From contig NZ_JBDIAQ010000032.1 of NCBI RefSeq assembly GCF_039812505.1, positions 1 to 27,872 of the forward strand: DNA of 27,872 nucleotides. The letters are read 5' to 3'. Made by a program: the position numbers and the translations under genes. The stretch comes from Intrasporangium_A sp039812505. Its GTDB lineage: Bacteria > Actinomycetota > Actinomycetes > Actinomycetales > Dermatophilaceae. Positions within the stretch are counted from its first letter, which is position 1. Each line of letters opens with the position of its first letter. Positions 1 through 8,090 of this stretch are shown piece after piece. The notes beneath the pieces were generated by a model. It did not search any database. It had not been told where the DNA came from and saw only the letters and a list, made by a program, of their open reading frames with translations.

Positions 1-86
1 CATCACCCCAGCGTGACCGCACACGATCACCGAGGCCAGCCCCGCACCTCGGCGGTCAGAGGCGAAGCCTCGTTAGTGATTCCGGT

Positions 87-133
87 GGCCGGGCGGGGTC
101 CGATGGTGCGGCGGCACGACGGCCCGCCCGGCC
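87..133 (-). terminator. Hairpin terminator downstream of the PepSY lipoprotein gene
   Basis: A perfect 11-bp inverted repeat (GGCCGGGCGGG at 87-97 and its complement at 123-133) starts about 8 bases past the lipoprotein stop codon on the minus strand. The loop holds a second small stem, GTGC/GCAC at 106-109 and 114-117. There is no T-tract, so this is a strong hairpin of the kind common in high-GC Actinobacteria rather than a classical intrinsic terminator. A smaller hairpin, GAGGC-gaa-GCCTC, lies just beyond it at 59-71. Confidence 0.5.
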
Positions 134-140
134 CGACAGG

Positions 141-857
141 TCAGTGCTCCGCGTGCGCCTTCTCGGTCTCGTGCTCCAGGACCTTGCCCGTCCTCGCGTC
201 GATCTCCAGCTCGTGCCTGACCGGGCCGGTGGTGATGACGTTGGCTTCCCAGATGACGGCGCCGTGCGAGTCGTCCAGCTCGAGCTCGACGACCCGCCCG
301 CCGGAGACGGTGCGCGCCGCCGTCCGCAGGGCCTCGCTGTAGGACACGTCGGCTCGGTCCAGCCGGTCGTGGGCCTTGGCGACCTTGGCTGCGCTGTGGT
401 CGGGGCGGTTGGCGATGACCTTGTTCTTCACCGCATCGACATGCACCTCATGGACCGCCGCCCTGGTGACGACGTCGAGCTCCCAGACGACGGTGCCCGA
501 GCTGCGCTCGAGCTCGATCGACAGGATCCGCCCCGACGGGAGGGCAGTGCGGGCCGACGCTGCCGCGGCCTGTGGGGTGACCGTTACGGCGGCGAGGAGG
601 TCGGCACCGGGCGTCTTCGGCGCGGACCCGGGTGAGGTCGATGAGGAGGGGGAGGCCGAAGGCTGGGTCGCGGTCCCCGTCGGCCGGGTGGTGGGCGCGG
701 TCGTCCCTTCCGCAGCGTCGGGCTGGGTCGACTGCGCAGGGGTGACAGTGGTCTCCGGAACCCCCACGCCACATGCCGTCAGCAGGCCGGCCAAGGCCAG
801 GCCACCGACCACCGTGGCCATGCGACGGCGGCGGGTCTTCGTTGTCGTTGTCGTCAT
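141..857 (-). CDS. PepSY-domain lipoprotein
   Basis: A predicted 238-residue secreted lipoprotein. The N-terminus has a basic stretch (KTRRRR), a hydrophobic core and the lipobox LLTAC, with the lipidated Cys at residue 29. A Thr/Pro/Ser-rich linker (about 35-85) leads to two PepSY-like modules (about 88-150 and 165-235), each showing the 'alternating beta, VVWE/VIWE, H-E-V/L-x-(V/I)-D-A' pattern. PepSY modules are thought to bind or inhibit peptidases or to sense envelope state; no enzyme motif is visible. The ATG at 857 was chosen because AAGGGAG sits just upstream and the signal peptide starts there; a longer in-frame reading to 962 would run through the regulatory sites. It diverges from the two-component genes and shares their intergenic operator array, so it is probably a target or feedback partner of that system (inference). 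Confidence 0.85.
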   Translation of the reverse strand: MTTTTTKTRRRRMATVVGGLALAGLLTACGVGVPETTVTPAQSTQPDAAEGTTAPTTRPTGTATQPSASPSSSTSPGSAPKTPGADLLAAVTVTPQAAAASARTALPSGRILSIELERSSGTVVWELDVVTRAAVHEVHVDAVKNKVIANRPDHSAAKVAKAHDRLDRADVSYSEALRTAARTVSGGRVVELELDDSHGAVIWEANVITTGPVRHELEIDARTGKVLEHETEKAHAEH

Positions 858-921
858 CGGAGTGCTCCCTTCGTGACCCCGTCCGTCCGGTCGGGGACGG
901 TCCCACTGTGCGACAGACGTG

Positions 922-969
922 CTGAAGCAACCCTGAAGGCTGTCCGGGCGCGCTTCAGCCACGCTTCAG
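922..969. promoter_or_regulatory. Symmetric four-half-site operator array between lipoprotein and regulator genes
   Basis: CTGAAG occurs at 922-927 and 933-938, and its complement CTTCAG at 953-958 and 964-969. Within each pair the half-sites start 11 bases apart, the phasing that OmpR/PhoB-family dimers use on direct repeats. The two pairs are exact mirror images around 945.5, so each divergent gene has one tandem pair facing it. The array lies 65 bases from the lipoprotein start and 24 from the regulator start. Binding by the adjacent response regulator is inferred. Confidence 0.7.
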
Positions 970-992
970 GTCGGCCGTGACATGCTCGACGG

Positions 993-1670
993 GTGCGGGT
1001 GCTTGTCGTCGAGGACGAACGTCGTCTCGCCATGGCGCTGCAGCGTGGGCTGCGCGCCGAGGGGTTCGACGTGGACGTGGCCCTCGACGGGACGCTCGGG
1101 CTGGCCATGGCCCTCGAGGGCGGCTACGACGTGATCGTGCTCGACATCATGCTGCCGGGCCTCAACGGCTATCGGGTCTGCGCGAGGCTGCGGGCGGCCG
1201 GTGACCTGACACCGATCCTGATGCTGACCGCCAAGGACGGCGAGTACGACGAGGCCGAGGCGCTGGACACCGGTGCGGACGACTACCTGACCAAGCCCTT
1301 CTCCTACCTGGTGCTCGTCGCCCGGCTCCGGGCCCTGTTGCGCCGCAGCGGCCGCACCGGCGGCCAGCCCATCGGTGTCGGGGACCTGACGATCCTCCCC
1401 GCCGCTCATCGTTGCCTTCGCGGTGACGACGAGATCACGCTGACACCAAGGGAGTTCGCGATCCTCAAGTTGCTGGCCGAGCGGCCGGGAGAGGTCGTCA
1501 CGAAGCCGCAGATCATCGACGAGGTGTGGGACCAGGCCGACGAGGTGGACCTCAACGTCGTGGAGGTCCACGTCAGTGCGCTGCGCCGCAAGATCGACGC
1601 CCCCTACCAGCGGCGCAGCATCGAGACCGTCCGCGGAGTGGGCTATCGGTTGGTCGCCGATGCGCCCTAG
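993..1670 (+). CDS. OmpR/PhoB-family DNA-binding response regulator
   Basis: A 225-residue two-component response regulator. The receiver domain (1-115) has the acidic pocket E7/D8, the phospho-acceptor D51 in VIVLDIMLPG, the switch Thr79 (LMLTAKD) and Lys101 (DYLTKPF). The C-terminal winged helix (about 130-220) has the TLTPREFAILKLLAERPGEVV region and ends with the family hallmark TVRGVGYRL. The start is the GTG at 993. It has no convincing ribosome binding site and lies only 24 bases from the last operator half-site, so the mRNA may be leaderless. The downstream kinase gene overlaps the last 11 bases, a standard regulator-kinase operon. Autoregulation through the CTGAAG array is likely but inferred. 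Confidence 0.93.
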   Translation: MRVLVVEDERRLAMALQRGLRAEGFDVDVALDGTLGLAMALEGGYDVIVLDIMLPGLNGYRVCARLRAAGDLTPILMLTAKDGEYDEAEALDTGADDYLTKPFSYLVLVARLRALLRRSGRTGGQPIGVGDLTILPAAHRCLRGDDEITLTPREFAILKLLAERPGEVVTKPQIIDEVWDQADEVDLNVVEVHVSALRRKIDAPYQRRSIETVRGVGYRLVADAP

Positions 1671-3063
1671 GCTGCCTCCCACCTCGGTGCGCGCCCGGGT
1701 GACCGTCGGCGCCATCCTCGTGGTGGGGCTCGCCCTGCTGGCCGTGGGTGTCGTGGTCGTCACGGTCGTCCGCGACGGGATGGTCGGCGGTGTCGAGGCG
1801 TCGGCGCAGGCCAAGGCCCGCAGTGTCGCCACCCTCGCCGCGGCCGGCCAGCTCCCGCCCCTGCTGGAGGTGGACTCGCTGGATAGCACGCTCCTGCAGG
1901 TCGTCGATGCGGACGGACACGTGGTCGCCGCGTCGGCGCAGCTGGCCGGCCTCGGTCCGCTCGCCGGTGCCGGGCCGCCACCGGCGGCGCCCACCGCGCA
2001 GACCCTGGGGATCGTGCTGCCCGGCGAGCCGGCGCGCACCTTCCAGGTGGTCACCCTGCGCGCCGCGACACCGACCGGGCCGGTGACGACGTATGCCGCC
2101 GTGTCCCTCGAGGATGTCGACCGGGCACTGGCGTCGCTGACCTCGCTGCTGACGGTCGGGCTGGCGACCGCGCTCGTGGTGATCGGCCTGGTCACCTGGT
2201 TCGTCGTGGGCCGGGCTCTGGGCCCGGTCGAGGCGATCCGAGCCGAGGTCGACCGGATCAGCAGCACCGACCTCGGACGCCGGGTCCCCGTGCCGGACTC
2301 GCGCGACGAGATCACCCGGCTCGCGCTGACGATGAACCGGACGCTCGACCGGCTCGAGCAGTCGGTCGAGCGCCAGCGCCAGTTCGTCGCCGATGCCTCC
2401 CACGAGATCCGCAGTCCCGTTGCGTCCCTGCGCACCCAGCTCGAGGTGGCGCTGGCACACCCCGAGATCGCCGACTGGGCCGACGTCGCCGAAGGCGTCC
2501 TGGCCGACACGGAGCGGTTGCAGGCCCTGGTGGGCGACCTGCTGGTGCTGGCCCGGCTCGACGCCGGCGAGGGCGGGGAGCGCAGCGCGGTCGACCTCGG
2601 CACCCTGGTCGACGAGGTCGTCTCACGTCGCCCGCACTCGCAGGTGCCGATCGAGACGACTTGCCCAGCTGGGGTTCTCGTGACCGCGAACGGAGCACAG
2701 CTGACGCAGGTGCTGGACAACCTGCTCGACAACGCCCAGCGCCACGCCCGCACCTTCATCCGGGTGGCGGTCTGGTCCGGTCCGGGATCGACGGGTGAGG
2801 TCGGGTCGGCGGGTGCCGCCGCCCCGCGGGCCTGCGGACACATCGAGGTCCGCAACGACGGGCCGCCCGTCCCGCCCGGTGACCGGGAGCGGATCTTCCG
2901 CCGCTTCGTCCGGCTCGACGAGGCCCGGGCGCGCGATGCGGGCGGTAGCGGCCTTGGCCTGCCGATCGCCCGCGAGATCGTCCGGGCGCACGGCGGGGAC
3001 CTCACCGTGGTCGACGCAGGCGACGAGTCCCGCTTCCTGGTGACCCTGCCGGCGGCGACCTGA
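1660..3063 (+). CDS. HAMP-domain sensor histidine kinase
   Basis: A 467-residue membrane sensor kinase, partner of the preceding regulator. Transmembrane helix 1 is at about 10-36, an extracytoplasmic sensor region at about 37-162, helix 2 at about 163-184, then HAMP (about 185-237). The HisKA H-box is FVADASHEIRSPVASL, with phospho-acceptor His248. The HATPase domain shows the N-box QVLDNLLDNAQRHA (about 350-363), an F-box-like RIFRRFVRL and the G-box GGSGLGLPIAREI (about 428-440). All catalytic motifs look intact. The ATG at 1660 was chosen because it overlaps the regulator end by 11 bases and immediately precedes helix 1. The sensed signal cannot be read from sequence; the PepSY lipoprotein is a candidate input or output. 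Confidence 0.93.
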   Translation: MRPRLPPTSVRARVTVGAILVVGLALLAVGVVVVTVVRDGMVGGVEASAQAKARSVATLAAAGQLPPLLEVDSLDSTLLQVVDADGHVVAASAQLAGLGPLAGAGPPPAAPTAQTLGIVLPGEPARTFQVVTLRAATPTGPVTTYAAVSLEDVDRALASLTSLLTVGLATALVVIGLVTWFVVGRALGPVEAIRAEVDRISSTDLGRRVPVPDSRDEITRLALTMNRTLDRLEQSVERQRQFVADASHEIRSPVASLRTQLEVALAHPEIADWADVAEGVLADTERLQALVGDLLVLARLDAGEGGERSAVDLGTLVDEVVSRRPHSQVPIETTCPAGVLVTANGAQLTQVLDNLLDNAQRHARTFIRVAVWSGPGSTGEVGSAGAAAPRACGHIEVRNDGPPVPPGDRERIFRRFVRLDEARARDAGGSGLGLPIAREIVRAHGGDLTVVDAGDESRFLVTLPAAT

Positions 3064-3163
3064 CCGGCCGGAGGCTCCTGCTCTGGTCCCGCCTGACGAT
3101 CGTTGTCCGTCACGACGGCTGACGGCCGTTCCGCACCATCCGCTCCCGGCATGGGGCCGAGGC

Positions 3164-3493
3164 TCAGGACGCACAGTCGACTGCGACTGCGAGAGCATCG
3201 CAGATCTCCCGCATCCGGGCCTCGGCCACCCGTCCCAGGCGCTCGACAAGGATCGCGGTCGAGACGGTTTCGACCGAGTCGAGGTTGACCACCGAGCGCA
3301 GGGGCACCGGGTCGTCACCGGGTTCGAGCACAACCTCGCTGGGGCGGTCTCGGATGGTGGTCGTGCACGGGGCGACGAGTGCGCGGCGATGGCGGGGAAT
3401 GACGGCATCACGAGACAGGACGACGACGGGTCGACGGCCGATCGCCGCCATCTCGCACCACCACACCTCCCCACGCGCAGGCAGCTCGGTCAC
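3164..3493 (-). CDS. MazF/PemK-like endoribonuclease toxin
   Basis: A 109-residue toxin of the MazF/PemK/CcdB-fold family, whose members cleave mRNA or other RNA at short motifs. The family pattern is clear: RGEVWWCEM at the N-terminus, GRRPVVVLSRD, then LVAPCTTTIRD, PLRSVVNLDSVETV, and a C-terminal GRVAEARMREICDAL helix. The length is normal for the family. The GTG at 3493 was selected because it overlaps the antitoxin stop in a GTGA junction; an upstream in-frame start at 3535 would lie deep inside the antitoxin gene. It is translated after, and coupled to, the antitoxin, the usual order in MazEF modules. Cleavage specificity cannot be predicted from this sequence. Confidence 0.85.
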   Translation of the reverse strand: MTELPARGEVWWCEMAAIGRRPVVVLSRDAVIPRHRRALVAPCTTTIRDRPSEVVLEPGDDPVPLRSVVNLDSVETVSTAILVERLGRVAEARMREICDALAVAVDCAS

Positions 3494-3723
3494 GAGGCCG
3501 CAACCGCCCGTCGGAACGAGGCCAGGTCCCCCCACGCGTCCGGCTCGTCGAGCGGGTGTGCGTCGTACGCGGCGTAGCCAGCGTCCACTTCGGCTGCGCG
3601 ATGGCGAGCCAGCAGGGCGGCGAGTGCCTCGTCGACAAGCGCGGAGTCCCGCTTCCCGGAAGCCCGCCGGGCGCTCTCGAGGAGCTCGGTGTCCACAGTG
3701 GTGCTCAGGCGTGTGCGACTCAT
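3490..3723 (-). CDS. MazE-type ribbon-helix-helix antitoxin
   Basis: A 77-residue antitoxin. Residues 1-45 look like a ribbon-helix-helix DNA-binding unit (RLSTTVDTELLESARRASG, then SALVDEALAALLARH). The C-terminal part, ending in DEPDAWGDLASFRRA, is the flexible toxin-binding tail seen in actinobacterial MazE-like antitoxins. It precedes the toxin with a 4-base overlap and probably represses its own promoter. The start is the ATG at 3723. TAGCAT at about 12-17 bases upstream could be a -10 box, which would make the leader almost absent; this is a weak call. Confidence 0.83.
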   Translation of the reverse strand: MSRTRLSTTVDTELLESARRASGKRDSALVDEALAALLARHRAAEVDAGYAAYDAHPLDEPDAWGDLASFRRAVAAS

Positions 3724-3974
3724 GCCACGATCATGCTACGAGGCGCCGACTCCACGCTGGCGTCAGCAGCGGATCGGGTGTGCGTCGGGATTGTGGTGTC
3801 GGGCCCGAGAATCTCGTCGGGGCCTGATTGGTGAAGGGTGCGTCAGTAATCACGTGATGGGCCGACCTGCACAAACCCCGTCGAACGACACGACCATGAC
3901 TCACACCCGCAGCGGATCGAGTGGGCATAAACGGTTGGAACGCTGTCGCCGTGGCCATCTACGCTCGACGGGAC
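3724..3974. other. Intergenic region between antitoxin and ABC exporter genes, with a palindrome
   Basis: No gene is visible in these 251 bases. They must hold the promoters of the divergent toxin-antitoxin and ABC exporter operons. A perfect 10-base palindrome, ATCACGTGAT, lies at 3849-3858, about 117 bases before the chosen exporter start. Palindromes of this size arise by chance in a window this long, so it is only a candidate operator. Confidence 0.3.
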
Positions 3975-5957
3975 ATGCGAGACTTCCCGCCCCCCGTCGG
4001 CGCCTACGTCGAACGGACCGCCGACCAGCCGGACACCCGATCACCCCGGGCGTTCCTGCGTTGGGTCATCGGTCAGCAGGGCAGCGTCTTCTGGTGGGGT
4101 CTGCTCGCTGCCCTCATGTGGATGGCACCGCAGACCCTCGGCCCGTGGGTCGTCGGCCGAGCCATCGACACCGGCATCGTCACCGGGGATGCCGGTGCAA
4201 CGGCACGGTGGGTGCTGCTGCTGGCCGTCGTCACCGTGATCGGCGCCGTCTCCGGGATCGTGCTGCACACCTTCATCGTCAAGGAGTGGCTCATCGCCCT
4301 CTACGGCACGACCAAGCTGGTCACCCGCAAGGCCCTGCAGCTCGGCCATGTCCTGACCCGGCGCACCCCCACCGGGGAGGTCCTGTCGGTCTCGGGCAGC
4401 GACGGCGACCAGTTCGGCGCGCTGATGGAGATCACGACCCGCGCCGTCGCGCAGCTGGTCGCCTACCTGGTCGTGGCGACCATCGTGCTGCAGACCTCCG
4501 CCCGTATGGGCCTGCTCGTCCTGGTCGCCGCGCCGCTGCTCGTCGTGCTCGGTATGCCGCTGCTGCGCCCGATGCAGCGCTGGCAGGGTGTCGAACGGTC
4601 CCGCAACTCCGAGCTCACCTCGATGGCGACCGACATCGTCGGCGGCCTGCGGATCCTGCGCGGGATCGGCGGTGAGCAGACCTTCGGCGGCAACTACGCC
4701 GCCCAGTCCCAACGCGTCCGCAGTGCGGGCGTCGCGGCCGGGCGGTGGCAGGCGGCGGTCGAGTCGGTGGGCGTCCTGCTCTCCGGTGGGTTCGTCGTCG
4801 CGCTGCTCTGGTCGGGCACCCGCGAGGTGGCCCAGGGGCGCCTCACGGTAGGGGAGTTCGTCAGCTTCCTCGGCTACGGGCTGTTCCTCGTCCAGCCGAT
4901 GCGCACCTTCGTCGAGTTCGCCCAGAAGTGGACCCGCTCGCTCGTCTCGGCCCGCAAGGCAATCGCCGTCCTCGAGCAGCAGCCCCCCTGGCCGCACCCG
5001 GACGTCCCGGAGCACCTGCCCCACCACGCGGTGATCCACGACCAGGCGTCCGGGGCGACGATCCACCCCGGTCGGCTGACCATGGTCGTCTCGTCGGTGA
5101 CCGACGACTGCGCCGCGCTCGCCGACCGGATCGGCCGGTACCTGCCCGCCGAGGCGGGCGCCCGGGTCAGCGACGAGATACCGGAGGAGCTGGTGGGCCG
5201 AGCGGCTCGCCGGGAGAGCCGGGCCCGGGCCAGGGCTCGGGCCGAGCAGGCGCGCCGCGACGAGACCCGGGCCCGCCGCCCCTGGGGGGTCACCGTAGGT
5301 GGCGTCGACCTCTCCCGGGTCGAGCTCGACGAGGTCCGCAGCCGCATCCTGGTGAGCGACCCCACCCCGCAGGTCTTCGCCGGCACCCTCCGCGAGGCGA
5401 TCGACCCACGTGGCACGCTCACCCGAGGCGCTGCCGAGCAGGCGCTGTACACCGCGGCGGCCGACGACGTCTTCGACGCGCTCCCCGGCGGCTGGCAGGG
5501 CCGCCTCGACGAGCGGGGCCGCGGGCTCTCCGGCGGTCAGCGGCAGCGGCTGGTGCTGATGCGAGCCCTGGCCGCCGACCCGGAGGTCCTCGTCCTGGTC
5601 GAGCCGACGAGTGCGGTCGACGCCCACACCGAGGCCCGGATCGCCGAACGGATCGGCCAGCACCGCCGGGGGCGCACCACGGTGGTCATGACGGCCAGCC
5701 CGCTGCTGCTGCACCACGCCGACGAGGTCATCCTCGTCGAGGCCGGCCGGGCCACCGCGCGCGGCCGGCACACCGACCTGCTCGCCGGCTCGGCGGCATA
5801 CCGCTCGGTCGTGGTCCGGGACGAGGCACACGCGGCCGGATCTCCCCAGTCCGCACCGGCGGCCGATCCCGGTCGGGCACCCCGGCCCGCACCTCGTGAG
5901 CCCCACGGCCCGGGCGAGCTGCACGAGCCGCTCACCCCCCGACCCGAGGAGTGGTGA
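3975..5957 (+). CDS. ABC exporter half-transporter with degenerate nucleotide-binding site
   Basis: A 660-residue half-transporter: six-helix type-1 exporter domain (about 30-330) then an NBD. The NBD is unusual. The Walker A position reads MVVSSVTDDCA (about 369-379) with no GxxGxGKS/T; the Q-loop position reads LVSDPTPQVF with Asp for Gln; Walker B is VLVLVEPTS with Val for the Asp; the H-loop His is replaced (MTASPLL). The ABC signature, GLSGGQRQRL (about 516-525), is perfect. An Arg/Ala/Glu-rich insert lies between the Walker A position and Q-loop (about 408-435). The next gene, 3 bases on, has the opposite pattern, so the two should form a heterodimer in which this subunit supplies only the signature. 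Start ATG 3975 is adopted; GTG 3921 is an in-frame alternative. Substrate unknown (drug, lipid or peptide). Confidence 0.85.
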   Translation: MRDFPPPVGAYVERTADQPDTRSPRAFLRWVIGQQGSVFWWGLLAALMWMAPQTLGPWVVGRAIDTGIVTGDAGATARWVLLLAVVTVIGAVSGIVLHTFIVKEWLIALYGTTKLVTRKALQLGHVLTRRTPTGEVLSVSGSDGDQFGALMEITTRAVAQLVAYLVVATIVLQTSARMGLLVLVAAPLLVVLGMPLLRPMQRWQGVERSRNSELTSMATDIVGGLRILRGIGGEQTFGGNYAAQSQRVRSAGVAAGRWQAAVESVGVLLSGGFVVALLWSGTREVAQGRLTVGEFVSFLGYGLFLVQPMRTFVEFAQKWTRSLVSARKAIAVLEQQPPWPHPDVPEHLPHHAVIHDQASGATIHPGRLTMVVSSVTDDCAALADRIGRYLPAEAGARVSDEIPEELVGRAARRESRARARARAEQARRDETRARRPWGVTVGGVDLSRVELDEVRSRILVSDPTPQVFAGTLREAIDPRGTLTRGAAEQALYTAAADDVFDALPGGWQGRLDERGRGLSGGQRQRLVLMRALAADPEVLVLVEPTSAVDAHTEARIAERIGQHRRGRTTVVMTASPLLLHHADEVILVEAGRATARGRHTDLLAGSAAYRSVVVRDEAHAAGSPQSAPAADPGRAPRPAPREPHGPGELHEPLTPRPEEW

Positions 5958-5960
5958 GCG

Positions 5961-7934
5961 ATGAGCCGTGTCGAGATCGCCGACGTGTCCCCGCTGCCGC
6001 CCGTGCTCGCCCGCGCCTCCGCGTCCACCTGGGACACCACCACCCCCCGCGAGAGCGTCCCGGACCAGCTGCGGCCGCCACGCCACGCGACGCCGCGCCA
6101 GCGAGCCCGGGCGCTGCGCACCCGGCACCTGCTGCGGGAGCGGCGGGCCGGGGAGTTCGTGGCCGCGACCATGCACCCCGAGCACGGCCTGCCGATCGCG
6201 CAGGAGCGCCAGGTCGTCTCGTTCGTCGGCGGGCTGCTGCGGGACCGGCGCGGCTGGGTCGCCGTCGTCGTGCTCGCCAACGTGCTCGCCGCCACGGCCG
6301 GGCTGCTCGTGCCGCGCTTCCTCGGGATGCTCGTCGACCAGACGGTCGCGCACCTGCACGACCACCGGACGGGTGCCGCCCTGGCCGGGGCGAACGCGAT
6401 GGCGCTGCTCGTGGCCGGGCTCGTCGTCCTGCAGGCGTGTTTCACCTTCGCGGCCAAGGCCTCGGCGGCGGTCCTCGGTCAGGGTGTGCTGGCCGCGGCC
6501 CGCGAGTACGTCGTCCGGGCGATCCTCCGGCTGCCCCTGGGCAGGGTCGAGTCGGCCGGCTCGGGCGACCTGGTGACCCGCGTCACCCGCGACGTCGGCA
6601 CGATGAGCGAGTCGGTGCGGTGGGCCCTGCCGGAGTCGATCGTCGCCTCGGTCAGCGTGGTGTTGACGATCGTCGCGATGGTGGCGAACTCCTGGGTGCT
6701 CGCGCTGCCGTCGATCGTGCTGATGACGGTCGCCCTGGTCCAGGTGCGGCGCTACCTCACGCGGGCGCCCCGAGGCTACCTCACCGAAGGCGGCACGTAC
6801 TCCCGGATCAACACCACCCTGACCGAGACCGTCGAGGGCGTGCGCACCGTCGAGGCCCTGCGGCTGGGCGGGCACCGGCTCGAACGGGGCGACCTCGACA
6901 TCGAGCTGTCCGCCCAGGCCGAGCGCTACACCCTCACGCTGCGCAACCTGCTCTTCGCGGTCATGGACCTCGCGTTCGGCATGCCCCGGGTCCTGGTGCT
7001 GCTGCTCGGCGCGCTCGGCTACGCGAGCGGCTGGGCGAGCCTGGGCCAGGTCACCACCGCGGTCCTCTACACCGAGGTGCTGTGGGGTCCGTTCGACATG
7101 CTCGTCTCCACTCTCGACCGGGTCCAGGTCGGCATGGCCTCGACGACGCGCCTGCTCGGCATCGCCACCGTCCCGCCCGACCGTGCGGCGGGACCCGACG
7201 AGCCCACGGGTGTCGAGCTGCTGGGTCGCGACCTGCGCTACGCCTACCGCGAGGGTCACGACGTGCTCCACGGCATCGACCTGCACCTGCGCCCGGGCGA
7301 GCGGCTCGCCATCGTCGGCCCGTCCGGCTCGGGCAAGTCGACCCTGGGCCGGCTCATGGCCGGGATCCACGGTCCGCGCACCGGCTCGGTCACCGTGGGC
7401 GGTGTCGAGCTGACCCGGCTGTCGCTGGCCCGGCTGCGGAGCGAGGTCGCCCTCGTCACGCAGGAGCACCACGTCTTCATCGGCACCCTGCGCGACAATG
7501 TCGCGCTCGCCCGCGAGGGTGCCGACGACGCCGAGGTCCTCGCCGCCCTGCGGGAGGTCGAGGCGGACGAATGGGTCGCGCGCCTGCCCGGCGGCCTCGA
7601 CACGAGGGTCGGTTCCGGCAACCTCGCGCTCGCCCCGGGGCGCGCCCAGCAGGTCGCCCTGGCCAGGCTGATCCTGGCCGACCCGCACACCGTCGTGCTC
7701 GACGAGGCGACCTCGCTCATCGACCCGCGGACGGCCCGTCACCTCGAGGGCTCGATGAGCGGGCTGCTGGCCGGTCGCACGGTCGTGGCGATCGCGCACC
7801 GGTTGCACACCGCGCACGACGCCGACCGGATCGCGGTGGTCGTCGACGGACGGATCGTCGAGCTCGGCAGCCACGAGCAGCTCGTCTCCCGGCAGGGGGA
7901 GTACGCCGCGCTCTGGCGGGCCTGGACGAGCTGA
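5961..7934 (+). CDS. ABC exporter half-transporter, catalytic-site partner
   Basis: A 657-residue half-transporter with an N-terminal cytoplasmic extension (about 1-90), a six-helix exporter domain (about 95-390) and an NBD. The NBD keeps the A-loop aromatic (LRYAYREG), Walker A GPSGSGKST (about 452-460), the Q-loop (LVTQEHHVF), Walker B VVLDEATS (about 578-585) and the switch His (AIAHRL, about 612). The ABC signature is degenerate: where LSGGQ is expected it reads LAPGRAQQV (about 555-563). It therefore complements the preceding subunit, giving one composite site with all motifs and one with none. GAGGAG 9 bases upstream of ATG 5961 and a 3-base gap from the first subunit show co-translation. 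Substrate unknown. Confidence 0.88.
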   Translation: MSRVEIADVSPLPPVLARASASTWDTTTPRESVPDQLRPPRHATPRQRARALRTRHLLRERRAGEFVAATMHPEHGLPIAQERQVVSFVGGLLRDRRGWVAVVVLANVLAATAGLLVPRFLGMLVDQTVAHLHDHRTGAALAGANAMALLVAGLVVLQACFTFAAKASAAVLGQGVLAAAREYVVRAILRLPLGRVESAGSGDLVTRVTRDVGTMSESVRWALPESIVASVSVVLTIVAMVANSWVLALPSIVLMTVALVQVRRYLTRAPRGYLTEGGTYSRINTTLTETVEGVRTVEALRLGGHRLERGDLDIELSAQAERYTLTLRNLLFAVMDLAFGMPRVLVLLLGALGYASGWASLGQVTTAVLYTEVLWGPFDMLVSTLDRVQVGMASTTRLLGIATVPPDRAAGPDEPTGVELLGRDLRYAYREGHDVLHGIDLHLRPGERLAIVGPSGSGKSTLGRLMAGIHGPRTGSVTVGGVELTRLSLARLRSEVALVTQEHHVFIGTLRDNVALAREGADDAEVLAALREVEADEWVARLPGGLDTRVGSGNLALAPGRAQQVALARLILADPHTVVLDEATSLIDPRTARHLEGSMSGLLAGRTVVAIAHRLHTAHDADRIAVVVDGRIVELGSHEQLVSRQGEYAALWRAWTS

Positions 7935-8090
7935 CCCGACGCCGGTGGCGGCCCGTCCCGCCGGCAGGTTCGGGAGACCGGGAGTGGCAGGTCGGCGCAG
8001 GAGGGTACATGGTGGGCAGGGACGCGCCCCGACGATCCCGTCGGCACGTCCGTCCCGCAAGCCCCACACATCGAACACCGGAGGTTGAGA

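Noticed and set aside
966..3152. A 728-residue minus-strand open frame opposite the regulator and kinase
   Set aside because: The opposing plus-strand genes carry complete two-component motifs; the antisense translation is Ser/Arg/Thr-rich with no recognisable fold.
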